A DNA stretch of 64,000 bases. It comes from Pseudoselenomonas ruminantium (GTDB lineage Bacteria > Bacillota > Negativicutes > Selenomonadales > Selenomonadaceae). Below the pieces are notes generated by a model. The model ran no database searches. It was given only the letters and a program-made list of their open reading frames with translations, and was not told the DNA's origin. A program made the position numbers and the translations under genes. Below are positions 16,238-25,264 of the stretch, piece after piece (position 1 is the first letter of the stretch; the number at the start of each line of letters is the position of its first letter). The stretch covers positions 1 through 64,000 of the forward strand of contig CACZHK010000010.1 in assembly GCA_902780915.1 (NCBI GenBank). The letters are read 5' to 3'.

Positions 16238-17821
16238 ATGGGCATATATCTGAATCCCGGCGATGACAAGTTCATGATGGCTCAGAGATCCAAGATTTAT
16301 GTGGATAAAAGCAACATAATCGCTTACCTGAACAGTGTATTCAGGACGGAAGACCGCTTTGTCTGCGTCAGCCGCCCCAGGCGCTTCGGCAAATCCATGG
16401 CAGCCAATATGATCGCGGCCTATTATGACCATCTCAGCACGGCACAGTCAATTTTTGGACATATGAAAATAGCAACGGATGATAGTTTCGCTGAGCACAT
16501 GGGCAAATATGATGTGATCCAGATAAATATGCAGGATTTTCTCAGCCGTGCCAAAGATGCAGACACGCTTGTATCCATGTTGCAGAAACGCCTTATCTAT
16601 GATTTTATGAAAGCCTACCCTGATTGTCCCTATTTTGACCCTGATGATTTGATTGAAGTCATGAACGATGTCTATGCACAAACCCAGCGCCCCTTTGTCA
16701 TCATAATTGACGAATGGGATTGCATCTTCCGTGAATATAAAGACCATAAAGACTGGCAGGAGAAGTACCTTGATTTCCTGCGCTCATGGTTCAAGGACAA
16801 AGCCTATATAGGCCTTGCCTATATGACAGGCATCCTGCCTATCAAAAAATACGGCACTCACTCTGCCCTCAATATGTTCAGCGAATTCTCCATGACTGAT
16901 GCAGGCCCCCTGGCTGAGTTCGTCGGCTTCACTGAGAGCGAAGTCAAAAAGCTGTGCGAAATTCACAAGATGGACTTCAACGAGTGCAAAGCCTGGTACG
17001 ACGGCTACCACTTCAACGAAGCAGGCTCCATCTACAGCCCACGCTCCGTAGTACAGAGCATGAAGCTCCATAAGTACAATACCTACTGGAACCAGACAGA
17101 GACCTTCGAGGCGCTGAAAATCTATATCGACATGAACTACGATGGCCTCCGCGAAGCCATCATCGCCCTGATGGCAGGCGAGCGCCGCAAGATTGACACA
17201 GCCAATTTCTCCAACGACATGACCACCTTCCACAACATGGACGATGTCCTGACCCTGCTGGTGCACCTGGGCTATCTGGGCTATGATTACGATACGGAAA
17301 GTGTCTTCATACCCAACCAGGAAATCCTGAAAGAATACGCCAGCGCCACCAAAGCCGGTGGCTGGGATACGGTAGCAAAAGCCATCAAAGCCTCAGACCA
17401 GCTTCTCACCGACACTCTGTCCCTGAATGCCGAGGCCGTAGCCAAGGCCATCGAAGCCGCCCACATGAAAACCAGCCACCTCACCTACAACGACGAAAAC
17501 GCCCTGGCCTACACCATCTCCCTGGCCTACTACGCAGCCAGGCAGAAATACAACCTCATCAGGGAACTCCCCACCGGGAAAGGCTTTGCCGACCTGGTCT
17601 TCCTGCCCAAGCCAAACTACGCCGAGCTACCCGCCCTGCTCATTGAACTGAAATGGGATAAGGGCGCGAATACTGCTATCAGGCAAATCAAGGAGAAGGC
17701 ATATCCCAAAGCTTTTGCAGCTTATGAGGGAAAAGTTTTGCTGGTCGACATCAGCTACGATAAAAAGACACGCATACACGAGTGCGCCATAGAGCCGATC
17801 AATGTTTCATCTTGCCAATAA
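16238..17821 (+). CDS. AAA-ATPase-like protein with C-terminal PD-(D/E)XK nuclease-like domain (DUF1703 type)
   Basis: A 527-residue protein of a family widespread in anaerobes. It has the variant Walker A segment VSRPRRFGKSMAANMI near residue 50, a Walker B-like FVIIIDEWDCIF near 155, and a C-terminal PD-(D/E)XK nuclease core with GKGFADLVFLP and PALLIELKWDK. The role of the family is unproven; nuclease or mobile-element links have been suggested. It is one of few plus-strand genes here, lies next to the defence genes and ends at a strong hairpin that is also one copy of a direct repeat. Confidence 0.88.
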   Translation: MGIYLNPGDDKFMMAQRSKIYVDKSNIIAYLNSVFRTEDRFVCVSRPRRFGKSMAANMIAAYYDHLSTAQSIFGHMKIATDDSFAEHMGKYDVIQINMQDFLSRAKDADTLVSMLQKRLIYDFMKAYPDCPYFDPDDLIEVMNDVYAQTQRPFVIIIDEWDCIFREYKDHKDWQEKYLDFLRSWFKDKAYIGLAYMTGILPIKKYGTHSALNMFSEFSMTDAGPLAEFVGFTESEVKKLCEIHKMDFNECKAWYDGYHFNEAGSIYSPRSVVQSMKLHKYNTYWNQTETFEALKIYIDMNYDGLREAIIALMAGERRKIDTANFSNDMTTFHNMDDVLTLLVHLGYLGYDYDTESVFIPNQEILKEYASATKAGGWDTVAKAIKASDQLLTDTLSLNAEAVAKAIEAAHMKTSHLTYNDENALAYTISLAYYAARQKYNLIRELPTGKGFADLVFLPKPNYAELPALLIELKWDKGANTAIRQIKEKAYPKAFAAYEGKVLLVDISYDKKTRIHECAIEPINVSSCQ

Positions 17822-17833
17822 TCAATCTCAAAG

Positions 17834-17891
17834 AAGGAGCAAGCCCCCAAACGGAGCTTGCTCCTTCTTTTTGCCAAAAAACTATTCTTAC
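17834..17891 (+). repeat. Direct repeat copy 1, containing a terminator hairpin
   Basis: About 58 bp closely related (roughly 85 percent by eye) to 26495-26552. It includes the stem GAAGGAGCAAGC with GCTTGCTCCTTC followed by TTTTTG on the plus strand, a terminator for the gene ending at 17821, and extends through a shared CTATTCTTAC. The gap to 17975 otherwise shows nothing clear. Confidence 0.7.
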
Positions 17892-17974
17892 ATTCGGTCT
17901 CAACGTGGCAAAAGTTAATTACATTCGCAATTATACTAAGGACCCAGCAACTTTATGCTCTCTGGGCTCTTCCT

Positions 17975-20900
17975 TTATTTCCCAAACAGTTCATCCAACT
18001 TCTCCTGCAGCGTGCCGTTTTGAGCATAAGGCAGAGCATCCAGCTGGCGGAAGTTGTGAACGATGTCCTCATTCCCCTCGGCAAAACCAAGAATATAATT
18101 GGTTGCTATCTTGTAGATTATCTCCGTGGGAGCCAGCCCATAGACCTGCTTGGCGAAGATATGGCGCAGCCTCTCCTTGCCGTCCGGAAACTCTTCTTTC
18201 AGCTTCTCGCTCTGATAGAGACGCTTCACTATCTCGGTGATGTAAAGGCCAGACTTCATATACAGGTCAATAAAGGTCTTGTCCTTGTCATCGAAGCAGC
18301 CGGGATTCTCTTCCTCCAGCATATCCACCATGTGCTTTACCACATCTTTCGGAGTGAATATCTGATTCGTCTTCTGGGGTGGGATATAGTTGAAAATATC
18401 CTCGATGGCTTTCTCATCGAAGTAGTTTGCCAGCTTCTGCTTGAGTGCCAGGAATTCTTTGACAGAATCATCAAAGACAACAGGGTCGAAAAGATGTCCC
18501 TTGAACTGCTTCTTTTCACCTGTTTCAGAATCCGTATAGATGCCGCCATCACGCAAAAGCCGGAACTGCTCCAGCGTTATGCTTGTGACCTCCACAAACA
18601 CTTTATCTGGTATGTTGCTGTCAAAAGTGGCCAGCGTGACAGTATCATCGCCGTAGGCCATCAGGAAGGATGGGATAGTCCTTGAGAAGCCCCGCAGATG
18701 GTTACGAATCCTATCGCCGATAGAATCCCTTTCCCGTTCCTTGATTTTGGTTTCTACGGTCTTGACAGTTTCCTCCTGTGACTGCTGCTTGAAATCATCC
18801 ACTACATTGTTCAGTGCCGTCTTAAAATCTTCCTCGGCTTTTTCTTGCTTCTGTTTGTATTCAGCGGTGATTTCTTCGGTAGACTTGCCGGTTTCGTGAC
18901 GGTTTTGCATTTCCTCCACACGTCGCTGCTCAATGAGATTTTTTTCAATCTGATAGTTCTGTACAGCTTTGCCTACAAAATGGTCTACCTCATTGTTGAG
19001 CTTAGCTTCAAGCTGCCTCTTATCAGAAGCCCGCATGCTATCGCCATAATTATCAGCAGCAGTCTGGATAACATCCTTTACCACATTCTCTTTGACAAAA
19101 TCAGAAAGTTTGTTTTCCAGCTTATCCGGCTGCTTGGATTCCTGGGTGGTGGATATTACTAAATCCATGCCTTCCTTGGTTTCATACTTCTTATCGCCGA
19201 AAATATCTGTAGCCTTGCCAATAACATACCCCTCAGTCAGGTCAACCTCCCCGTCCTCATTGAGAGACAGGTCTGTGTCGGTATCATCGGCAAGAGGCGT
19301 GTTTTGCTTGTTCTTTGGTTCTTCCACTGGCTCGAACTGCTGGATGATGTCTATGATTTCCCTTGGAGCACCAAACACGTTGTTGATATTCTGGAACAGG
19401 AAATTAGACATAAAGCCCCGGCGTACCACTTCCACCGACTTGATTTTGCGGGGGATGGAAAGAACCTTCTCCGCATCCAGCTCGATAAGCTCTCCGTTCT
19501 CGTCCTCACCGATAACCGGGAAGAAGTTCAGCAGCTCGTAGATGTTTGCTTTCCGTGTGTCCATATCTCCTTTGCCGGAATTGGTGACAGGAGACAGGTC
19601 ATTGGCAAATTCCTCGAAGATTATCAGCGTTCTGGCGGGGTCGAAATCAAAGACATAGGCGTTCTGCTTACGCTTCAGTTCCTTCCCCTCACGGAAGAGG
19701 CATGGGTTCTGTGCCCGGAAGGCTGCTTGCATGTAAAGAGCTGGAGATTTGACGTTACTGAGCATCAACACTGCCGTCCATTCAGGTATGGTAATGCCAG
19801 TAGTAAGCTGTCCTACAGACAAAGTAATGGTCTTATCATATTTTTTGTTGTTGATGGCGTCCACAACTCTGTCGTAAGACTTCGTGTTTTCATCATCATC
19901 ATCAATCTTGCCATCACCAGCAGCTAAAATCACCTCATAATCTTTGAAAACAGGATGTTCTGCCAGTTTCTTAGCCATAGCTCTGGCACTCTCAACCCGG
20001 TCAAGGAGCCAGAAAGTATGCTTCAACTCTGCCCTCAAATCATCTGTGGAGAACGGAAATTTAGTCTGCCGGGTCAAAGCATCCAAGAACTTGTCTACGG
20101 AAGAATTATGGACGAACCTGCCATTTTCAACCCTAAAAAATTCATTCAGGTCAAAGGCATACTCCACCTGCTCATCGTCCACTTCCAAGCCTTGTGCCAG
20201 TTCATCACGGACGATTTCAGACATCTGATAGGTGTAGAGGTTCAGCTTGGGCAGATTGGCATAGGGGTTCTCCTGCTCACTGGTCACATCCCAGTCACGC
20301 TTCGCCCTCTGCTCATCGGCGTAGGTGTAGTTGAAGATTGCATCGCTATTGAACTTGTCATTGGCTAGAGCCTTGAAGGGGGTGCCGGAGAGGTGCAGAG
20401 TAAACTTGCGACTGATACGGTCAAAGGCCACATCTGTCTTGAGCGTGTCCACGCCCTCATGGGCTTCGTCAATGACAAGCAAATCCCAGTTGATTTTGCC
20501 GATTTCTTCCAGTTTGTTGTACTGCCCGCCAAAGGCCTTGGCTCCCTTCAAATCTTGCAGAGAAACAAAGTCTATCATGCCCATCGCTGGCAGGCTTCTC
20601 TTCTCCCGTGATGCCTCATCCTGTTTGTAACTGTCGTAGGAAATAACATAAGGCCTATCCTTGATGCCATCCACGGTGCTGACAAACATATAGCCAGATT
20701 CACGGCCAATGAATTTTACATAGTCCGAATACCAGCTATTGGCAATAGCTGGCCGATTGGTAACTATAAGGACACGCTGGGCTTTGATTTCCTTCATCAA
20801 GTCATAGACAGATAGGGTTTTGCCAAAACGTGGCTTGGCATTCCAGAGGTATTCCCCGCCGGGGTTATTTTCCTTGTATGCCTTGGTAGCTGCCACTGCT

Positions 20901-21334
20901 GCCGCCTGTTCCTGTCGCAGGGTATAGGGGACAATAGCCTCCTTCTGCTCAAGGATGCCATGATTCTGTCGGAAGTCGTTGAACATGGACTTGGAATCCG
21001 CAGGAGAGATATAGAACCATTCGTTACGGTCTTCCGGGGAGAAATACTCATTCCCCTTGTCCATGGGCTGCTCAATCTCATTCTGGCGAAGATAGGCATG
21101 GAAGTCATGGTCTTTGAAGGTATCACCACTACCATCATCAAATACAGCTGTCCCAGTCCATTCCTTCTGTGCCTTGATACCGGCTGTGTGGGTCTGCTGG
21201 CGGATGCGTTCATCCACATCCTGTTCGGTGTAGCCTATTTTGATGTAGCCATCGTGATATGACACACCCGGGGTAGTATAAGCGTATATCATAGGAACGA
21301 TGGGCTTACTTGTTTTGATATTTGGTTTCTTCAT
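17975..21334 (-). CDS. GIY-YIG nuclease / SF2 helicase / N-terminal half of adenine methylase
   Basis: A 1119-residue multidomain protein. Residues about 14-110 look like a T5orf172-type GIY-YIG domain (MIYAYTTPG, then GYIKIGYTEQDVDERIRQQ). A superfamily 2 helicase follows, with Walker A-like AKPRFGKT at 166-173, VIDEAHE at 287-293, LSGTPF at 315-320 and GQLTTGITIPEW. A coiled region at about 740-870 precedes a C-terminal half-methylase: QIFTPKDVVKHMVDMLEE near 991-1008 and a motif I-like IDLYMKSGLYITEIV near 1022. It ends before any NPPY motif; that motif starts the upstream gene, whose stop is 1 nt before this ATG. AAGGAG precedes the start. A restriction role is inferred. Confidence 0.85.
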   Translation of the reverse strand: MKKPNIKTSKPIVPMIYAYTTPGVSYHDGYIKIGYTEQDVDERIRQQTHTAGIKAQKEWTGTAVFDDGSGDTFKDHDFHAYLRQNEIEQPMDKGNEYFSPEDRNEWFYISPADSKSMFNDFRQNHGILEQKEAIVPYTLRQEQAAAVAATKAYKENNPGGEYLWNAKPRFGKTLSVYDLMKEIKAQRVLIVTNRPAIANSWYSDYVKFIGRESGYMFVSTVDGIKDRPYVISYDSYKQDEASREKRSLPAMGMIDFVSLQDLKGAKAFGGQYNKLEEIGKINWDLLVIDEAHEGVDTLKTDVAFDRISRKFTLHLSGTPFKALANDKFNSDAIFNYTYADEQRAKRDWDVTSEQENPYANLPKLNLYTYQMSEIVRDELAQGLEVDDEQVEYAFDLNEFFRVENGRFVHNSSVDKFLDALTRQTKFPFSTDDLRAELKHTFWLLDRVESARAMAKKLAEHPVFKDYEVILAAGDGKIDDDDENTKSYDRVVDAINNKKYDKTITLSVGQLTTGITIPEWTAVLMLSNVKSPALYMQAAFRAQNPCLFREGKELKRKQNAYVFDFDPARTLIIFEEFANDLSPVTNSGKGDMDTRKANIYELLNFFPVIGEDENGELIELDAEKVLSIPRKIKSVEVVRRGFMSNFLFQNINNVFGAPREIIDIIQQFEPVEEPKNKQNTPLADDTDTDLSLNEDGEVDLTEGYVIGKATDIFGDKKYETKEGMDLVISTTQESKQPDKLENKLSDFVKENVVKDVIQTAADNYGDSMRASDKRQLEAKLNNEVDHFVGKAVQNYQIEKNLIEQRRVEEMQNRHETGKSTEEITAEYKQKQEKAEEDFKTALNNVVDDFKQQSQEETVKTVETKIKERERDSIGDRIRNHLRGFSRTIPSFLMAYGDDTVTLATFDSNIPDKVFVEVTSITLEQFRLLRDGGIYTDSETGEKKQFKGHLFDPVVFDDSVKEFLALKQKLANYFDEKAIEDIFNYIPPQKTNQIFTPKDVVKHMVDMLEEENPGCFDDKDKTFIDLYMKSGLYITEIVKRLYQSEKLKEEFPDGKERLRHIFAKQVYGLAPTEIIYKIATNYILGFAEGNEDIVHNFRQLDALPYAQNGTLQEKLDELFGK

Positions 21335-21335
21335 T

Positions 21336-22343
21336 TCAGTCCATCTCCTTTACATTGGTCTCTACGAAATCTATTTCTTCTTGTGTAAGACCATATTTCT
21401 TATAAAGCTGACGATCTACATCAGACACAGATTTAGACCATTCAATATCAGAATCCGACTTGAAATTTTGTATTGGAACAAAAGCCCACTTAGGTCCTGG
21501 GCAATCTTGAGTAATCTTGAGAACTCCCAGCATTGCTCTAGCAAATTTTCCTCGAATATATTTATCAGCATTTAGTGCTTCATCTATGGTATCAAATTTT
21601 CCAATTCCAATAAACGTTTGTGTATAACCTATACCAGGTTTTGCAATTATCGAACCTGACAAAGTCTCACCAAAATAACCAGCTCCGTTTGCCTTTGCTA
21701 TTAAAAGATTATATTTATCCAAAATATTATTTCCATCTAAAATATAATCCTTACGCACATATTTTGTCATACGTTTACCATCTAAAAGACCAACCATCCC
21801 CATATACTCATATTCATCTATTGGTTCTTTATCAAAAAAAATATCGGCAAGCTTTGAAAAAGCACTTGTTCTCAATCTTCCTACAGTATTGGGATGTTCT
21901 TTCAACATCAATGGTGATAATTTATAATTTAGCGGAGCAGCTATTATTTCGCTCATAAAGTTTGAGCATTTTTCTTTAACTTTCTTCAGAATTGTATTTA
22001 ATTCTGGATACTTTGTAAACGTTTCTATAGCACCAAAATCTTTTGTCAAATCATGATATGTTACAGCCACTCCACCCTTAATTTCAACTCCTGCAAACAC
22101 CTTGTCACTATTCGGTTCATACTGCATAACCTTAAAATGTTTATCATTAAGCATTTTTTCATTCCAAGACTTAGGAGTGTATCCTGCATTAAACAAAAAA
22201 CGAGCAGGTGTAATAAGTTCCACTTTATCTGATATTTTAAAGGCTTCATCCATAAAACTATTATAAATTGGTGGCTTCCTTGTACTGTCTGAATCTGTTT
22301 CTTCCTGATAAGGGGGATTCCCTATCACAAAATCAAACTTCAT
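21336..22343 (-). CDS. Catalytic half of an adenine-specific DNA methylase (Eco57I type)
   Basis: A 335-residue protein that starts directly with the catalytic motif MKFDFVIGNPPYQEE (motif IV, NPPY at 9-12) and continues with VELITPARFLFNAGYTP, typical of Eco57I-type N6-adenine methylases. It lacks the preceding FTP and SAM-binding motifs, which lie in neighbouring proteins: the end of the helicase protein downstream and possibly the M-like protein upstream. It must pair with one of them to work. It lies 31 nt after the PIN toxin gene and 1 nt before the helicase gene. Base composition is A+T-rich compared with the core genes. Confidence 0.85.
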   Translation of the reverse strand: MKFDFVIGNPPYQEETDSDSTRKPPIYNSFMDEAFKISDKVELITPARFLFNAGYTPKSWNEKMLNDKHFKVMQYEPNSDKVFAGVEIKGGVAVTYHDLTKDFGAIETFTKYPELNTILKKVKEKCSNFMSEIIAAPLNYKLSPLMLKEHPNTVGRLRTSAFSKLADIFFDKEPIDEYEYMGMVGLLDGKRMTKYVRKDYILDGNNILDKYNLLIAKANGAGYFGETLSGSIIAKPGIGYTQTFIGIGKFDTIDEALNADKYIRGKFARAMLGVLKITQDCPGPKWAFVPIQNFKSDSDIEWSKSVSDVDRQLYKKYGLTQEEIDFVETNVKEMD

Positions 22344-22374
22344 TTCCCTATCCTACCTTCCCAACATTATTCAC

Positions 22375-22752
22375 TTACCATATTGTCGGAACATCGTACT
22401 GTGGTATAATTCTGTCCTTAGTTACAATAGTACCCCCATTTACTTGTGCTGTCGCAATGATAATCCTGTCAAACGGGTCATGGTGTATCGGTGGCAACCT
22501 TATCATTGCATCACAATACGCAGGTGCAATATCAATGATTTCTATTTGTTGCTGCACACAGAGTTCCGCTATTTCCTGAACTGATTGTTTGATTTTCAGC
22601 TTCCCTATACTGACCTTGATAGCTATTTCCCAAAGTGTTGCTTCACTTACATAACAACGCTCTGTTTTAACGATTGACCTAGCCATATTAGACAGCTGCT
22701 TACTATCGTAAATCATCCACAGTATGACATGGGTATCAAGCAAATATTTCAT
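22375..22752 (-). CDS. PIN-domain toxin (VapC-like)
   Basis: A 125-residue PIN protein beginning MKYLLDTHVILWMIYD, whose first aspartate is a metal ligand, with TLWEIAIKVSIGKL in the middle and HHDPFDRIIIATA near the end. These are the conserved acidic positions of PIN RNases of the type found in toxin-antitoxin systems. Its start overlaps the upstream antitoxin by 4 bp. It is unusual in lying inside a restriction-type operon, tightly spaced on both sides. Confidence 0.9.
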   Translation of the reverse strand: MKYLLDTHVILWMIYDSKQLSNMARSIVKTERCYVSEATLWEIAIKVSIGKLKIKQSVQEIAELCVQQQIEIIDIAPAYCDAMIRLPPIHHDPFDRIIIATAQVNGGTIVTKDRIIPQYDVPTIW

Positions 22753-23039
22753 AAATACTCCTCAAAGCATTCTGGTGTCTCATCAAAATCATCTGCTATA
22801 TATAGCAAACCTCCCGCAAAGGCATCAAAAATAGAATCTCTATTTTTGATGCCTTCAATTTCCTGTTTACGGTACTTTTGAAGGTTTTTGAATGCTTGCA
22901 ACGACATTGCTGTTCCTTTTTCGCTCTCCATACTTTCATCAACTACAGTAATGAATATTTTTTTATTAGGCTGCACATTTATAGGCCCTAAGGGTTTAAT
23001 ATTCGTCCCATCGTAGTAGGCTGGTACTGCAATCATCAT
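22749..23039 (-). CDS. Antitoxin partner of the PIN toxin
   Basis: A 96-residue protein starting MMIAVPAYYDGTNIKPLGPI, a form seen in antitoxins of PIN toxins, with an acidic C-terminus (DDFDETPECFEEYL) suited to toxin binding. Assignment rests mainly on the 4-bp overlap with the downstream PIN gene. Its ATG also overlaps the stop of the upstream M-like gene by 4 bp, so the TA pair is translationally coupled to a restriction gene. Confidence 0.82.
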   Translation of the reverse strand: MMIAVPAYYDGTNIKPLGPINVQPNKKIFITVVDESMESEKGTAMSLQAFKNLQKYRKQEIEGIKNRDSIFDAFAGGLLYIADDFDETPECFEEYL

Positions 23040-23977
23040 TTCTCATCCTTTCTAACTCGCCCTTCTTTGATGTGCCTGTAGGTTATTGTCCGCTGTCCCC
23101 GCCAATCATGTACCTTACAATCCAAAGTTTCCGGCTCCGTATCGTTGATACCCTGCTCATAGTCGAAAAAGAGGGACTGCTGCTGTATAGCGCTTTTAGG
23201 CTTCCCATAAGGCACTGTGCCAGTAATGCCATCCATCTGCCACAGGTTCCAGACAATGATATTGACCAACTTCTTTAGTTCTTTCGTGGTCGGCTCCCGG
23301 TGCCATCTGTCTTCCATATAGTCTGCAAAGGTTAGCAGCAAATTTATACGGGCTATCAAGAGGTTATCTCCTTGGAACTCGTACCCATATACACTCTGAA
23401 AGGCCCTGAACGTCCAGTTCAACCATGTAGCTTCACTAGCCGTATTTTCCCCTACAACACGCATTTTGCGATCCAGGATGCCTATACGGTCACCTACAGG
23501 AATGATTTCGGCAGTGGTAGTATCATAGCGTGACACCAAGTAGGGTGCCTCTCCACAGGTAATCTCCAGCCGCTTTGAATCTACATACCTCTGCCAGCGT
23601 TTACGCTTGGGGAATTCTATTTTTCCTATGTTTGTAACCCAGCCCTGCTCTACTTCCGTATTGAAGACATTTTCTCTGCCGAACCATACGTTATCACAGT
23701 TGTTATTCATCTTGTTGCAAATCCAAGAAGGGGTGAAAACCTCAGCTTTATTGCGGGTTCGCTGTGATTGTTCTTCAAGGCTTTTCAGCACTCGTGGCTG
23801 AAGAGCCAGCGAATCCATGCCGAGAAGCAAATCAACCGTGATAGGGGTGCGTGGGGTTATTCCGCTGTCTGAATAGGCATCCGTAGCAAACATAATGTTC
23901 TGCTTGGTCGTTTTGTCCTGCAAAAGGTCACGCAGAACATGCCTGACAGGATAATCCTGAAAATTGATAAGCTGCAT
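23036..23977 (-). CDS. Restriction endonuclease subunit M-like protein
   Basis: A 313-residue protein beginning MQLINFQDYPVRHVLRDLLQ. It has a methylase motif X-like RNKAEVFTPSWICNKMNN near 76-92, then LEITCGEAPYLVSRYDTTT at about 137-155 and YGYEFQGDNLLIARINLL near 197-214, which resembles the SAM-side motifs of adenine methylases. No NPPY is present. It looks like the SAM-binding half of a split methylase and is the first gene of an operon through the TA pair to the NPPY gene and helicase. The ATG at 23975-23977 follows GGCAGGTGG; the seven codons upstream are not needed. Confidence 0.75.
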   Translation of the reverse strand: MQLINFQDYPVRHVLRDLLQDKTTKQNIMFATDAYSDSGITPRTPITVDLLLGMDSLALQPRVLKSLEEQSQRTRNKAEVFTPSWICNKMNNNCDNVWFGRENVFNTEVEQGWVTNIGKIEFPKRKRWQRYVDSKRLEITCGEAPYLVSRYDTTTAEIIPVGDRIGILDRKMRVVGENTASEATWLNWTFRAFQSVYGYEFQGDNLLIARINLLLTFADYMEDRWHREPTTKELKKLVNIIVWNLWQMDGITGTVPYGKPKSAIQQQSLFFDYEQGINDTEPETLDCKVHDWRGQRTITYRHIKEGRVRKDEK

Positions 23978-24013
23978 ATTGCCACCTGCCTTTTTCAAAA
24001 TATTTCTTTCTTA

Positions 24014-24110
24014 TTTCGCAAATTGTCTTAATTCATTTTAACACTTTCTATGTTCCTGCACAAGTAAGGAGGCACAAGCCCCAATGGAGTTTTTGCCTTT
24101 GGTAGCAACT
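24014..24110 (+). repeat. Degenerate direct-repeat copy (intergenic block)
   Basis: Shares CAAATTGTCTTAATT, an ATTTTA and CACTTTC run and GGCACAAGCCCCAA with 26432-26515. It looks like a decayed duplicate of the intergenic block that precedes the ATPase gene. Bases 24111-24222 contain no gene I can support. Confidence 0.5.
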
Positions 24111-24222
24111 CGTTCACATCTACAATAATCGCCAGATATTCAGCCATCTGCGTTGTCATCGTCAGTTTGCATAGCCACCGCTGATAGAAGTTTTGGGTGC
24201 CTAATAAGCAAACAATGCTTAA

Positions 24223-24444
24223 TTATGGTATGGAAATACATTTTTTTACTATTATTGTAGTAGCCATGTTTGGTTGTTGTAATAATTGAAAAAACTCATT
24301 TATTAAATGATGTTTTTGATTTGGAAATTTAAATCCATCTCTATGCTTACAATAAGTAAAATATATTAAATTCTCACACATCGGCAACAAAGTCTCCAAG
24401 CGCTCCACGATACATTTTTGTTTCTCAATGGGCAATGTCATCAT
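24223..24444 (-). pseudogene. Remnant of a type I restriction specificity subunit (HsdS)
   Basis: A 73-codon reading frame whose start, MMTLPIEKQKCIVERLETLL followed by PMCENL, matches the conserved end-of-half-repeat segment of HsdS proteins (LPPLxEQxRIVxxLExLLxxC). The upstream bases are in frame for only a few residues before a stop, and the rest is unlike HsdS. I read it as a decayed fragment of a lost type I system, not a working gene. The surrounding DNA is very A+T-rich. Confidence 0.65.
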
Positions 24445-24524
24445 GTTAAGAAACAGAACAAATATTTAATAAATATCACCCCAAACTATAAAAAATACTT
24501 CACAAGCAGGTAAAGATGTGTGGC

Positions 24525-24544
24525 GCGTTTTCTTACGAAAACGC
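24525..24544 (-). terminator. Perfect 8-4-8 stem-loop after the TOPRIM-like gene
   Basis: GCGTTTTC, a 4-nt loop and GAAAACGC lie 34 nt past the stop at 24578. There is no T run after it, so termination is possible but not certain. Confidence 0.45.
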
Positions 24545-24577
24545 ATTCTTGTTGTTAGCAGTTGATTCCAATCACAG

Positions 24578-25264
24578 TTATGCTTCTAAATCCCTTAAGC
24601 CTCGCAAAAACAAGATAAACCTACGAAAACTATCCATATCCTTTGTATCTTCAATTCTATTTATCAAGGAAGCCAAATATCTTCCGTCTGCCACAATTCC
24701 TGGACTGCCTTTCCTATATTTTCTTCCTGTGGATAATTTAAGCATACATTGCAGATAGCTATAATGGTAGATTGAAACTGTTTCCTCATACTCCTCCGGG
24801 CACATCATTATTTCAGGGTCATCCTTTGAAACATCATAGAAATTTGCATATTTCCTAAAATTTTCATCCACTGCTTTAGGAAACATCTCCCTATTGCCTA
24901 AGAGCCATGTTTCAAAACATCTGCTTATAGGAAGCAACTTATAATCAACGTCCAATCCACTGCTTATGAAAATGTTATCGAATACTGAACGCACACCGCT
25001 TATCTTTCCTTCTGACCAATCATCAACATCATACAGGACAGCTATACAATCTGGCTTGGCATCACCTTCTGAAAACATTTTCAGCTTATCTATAAGCACA
25101 TTCTTTATATTCGGATAGCCATATCCGCTTTCTATCAGATACGAACCATCAGACAAATCGTCAGTAGTATATACCTGCTTGTATTCGGGCAGGCATTTCT
25201 CCAACCATGATGGCAATACCTTCATAAAAGATTTTTGGTCTTCAAGCAGGAAATATTGCTTCAT
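24578..25264 (-). CDS. TOPRIM-like partner protein of the adjacent ATPase (putative defence nuclease)
   Basis: A 228-residue protein. It starts MKQYFLLEDQKSF with glutamate at position 8 and has AVLYDVDDW at about 75-83; this E and DxD pattern is that of TOPRIM folds (DUF4276/DUF4435-like). RCFETWLLGN follows near 112. In OLD, PARIS and AbiL systems such a protein is the effector controlled by an ABC-type ATPase. Its ATG overlaps the ATPase stop by 4 bp, and the A+T-rich composition suggests acquisition. Family placement is by motif only. Confidence 0.65.
   Translation of the reverse strand: MKQYFLLEDQKSFMKVLPSWLEKCLPEYKQVYTTDDLSDGSYLIESGYGYPNIKNVLIDKLKMFSEGDAKPDCIAVLYDVDDWSEGKISGVRSVFDNIFISSGLDVDYKLLPISRCFETWLLGNREMFPKAVDENFRKYANFYDVSKDDPEIMMCPEEYEETVSIYHYSYLQCMLKLSTGRKYRKGSPGIVADGRYLASLINRIEDTKDMDSFRRFILFLRGLRDLEA

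Noticed and set aside
23999..24222. Possible short minus-strand frame (about 60 codons) before the M-like gene
   Set aside because: No start with a ribosome site and no family resemblance; it includes the degenerate repeat.
24525..24544. Perfect GCGTTTTC stem-loop as a transposon end
   Set aside because: Only one copy, no matching inverted end or transposase nearby; a weak terminator is simpler.
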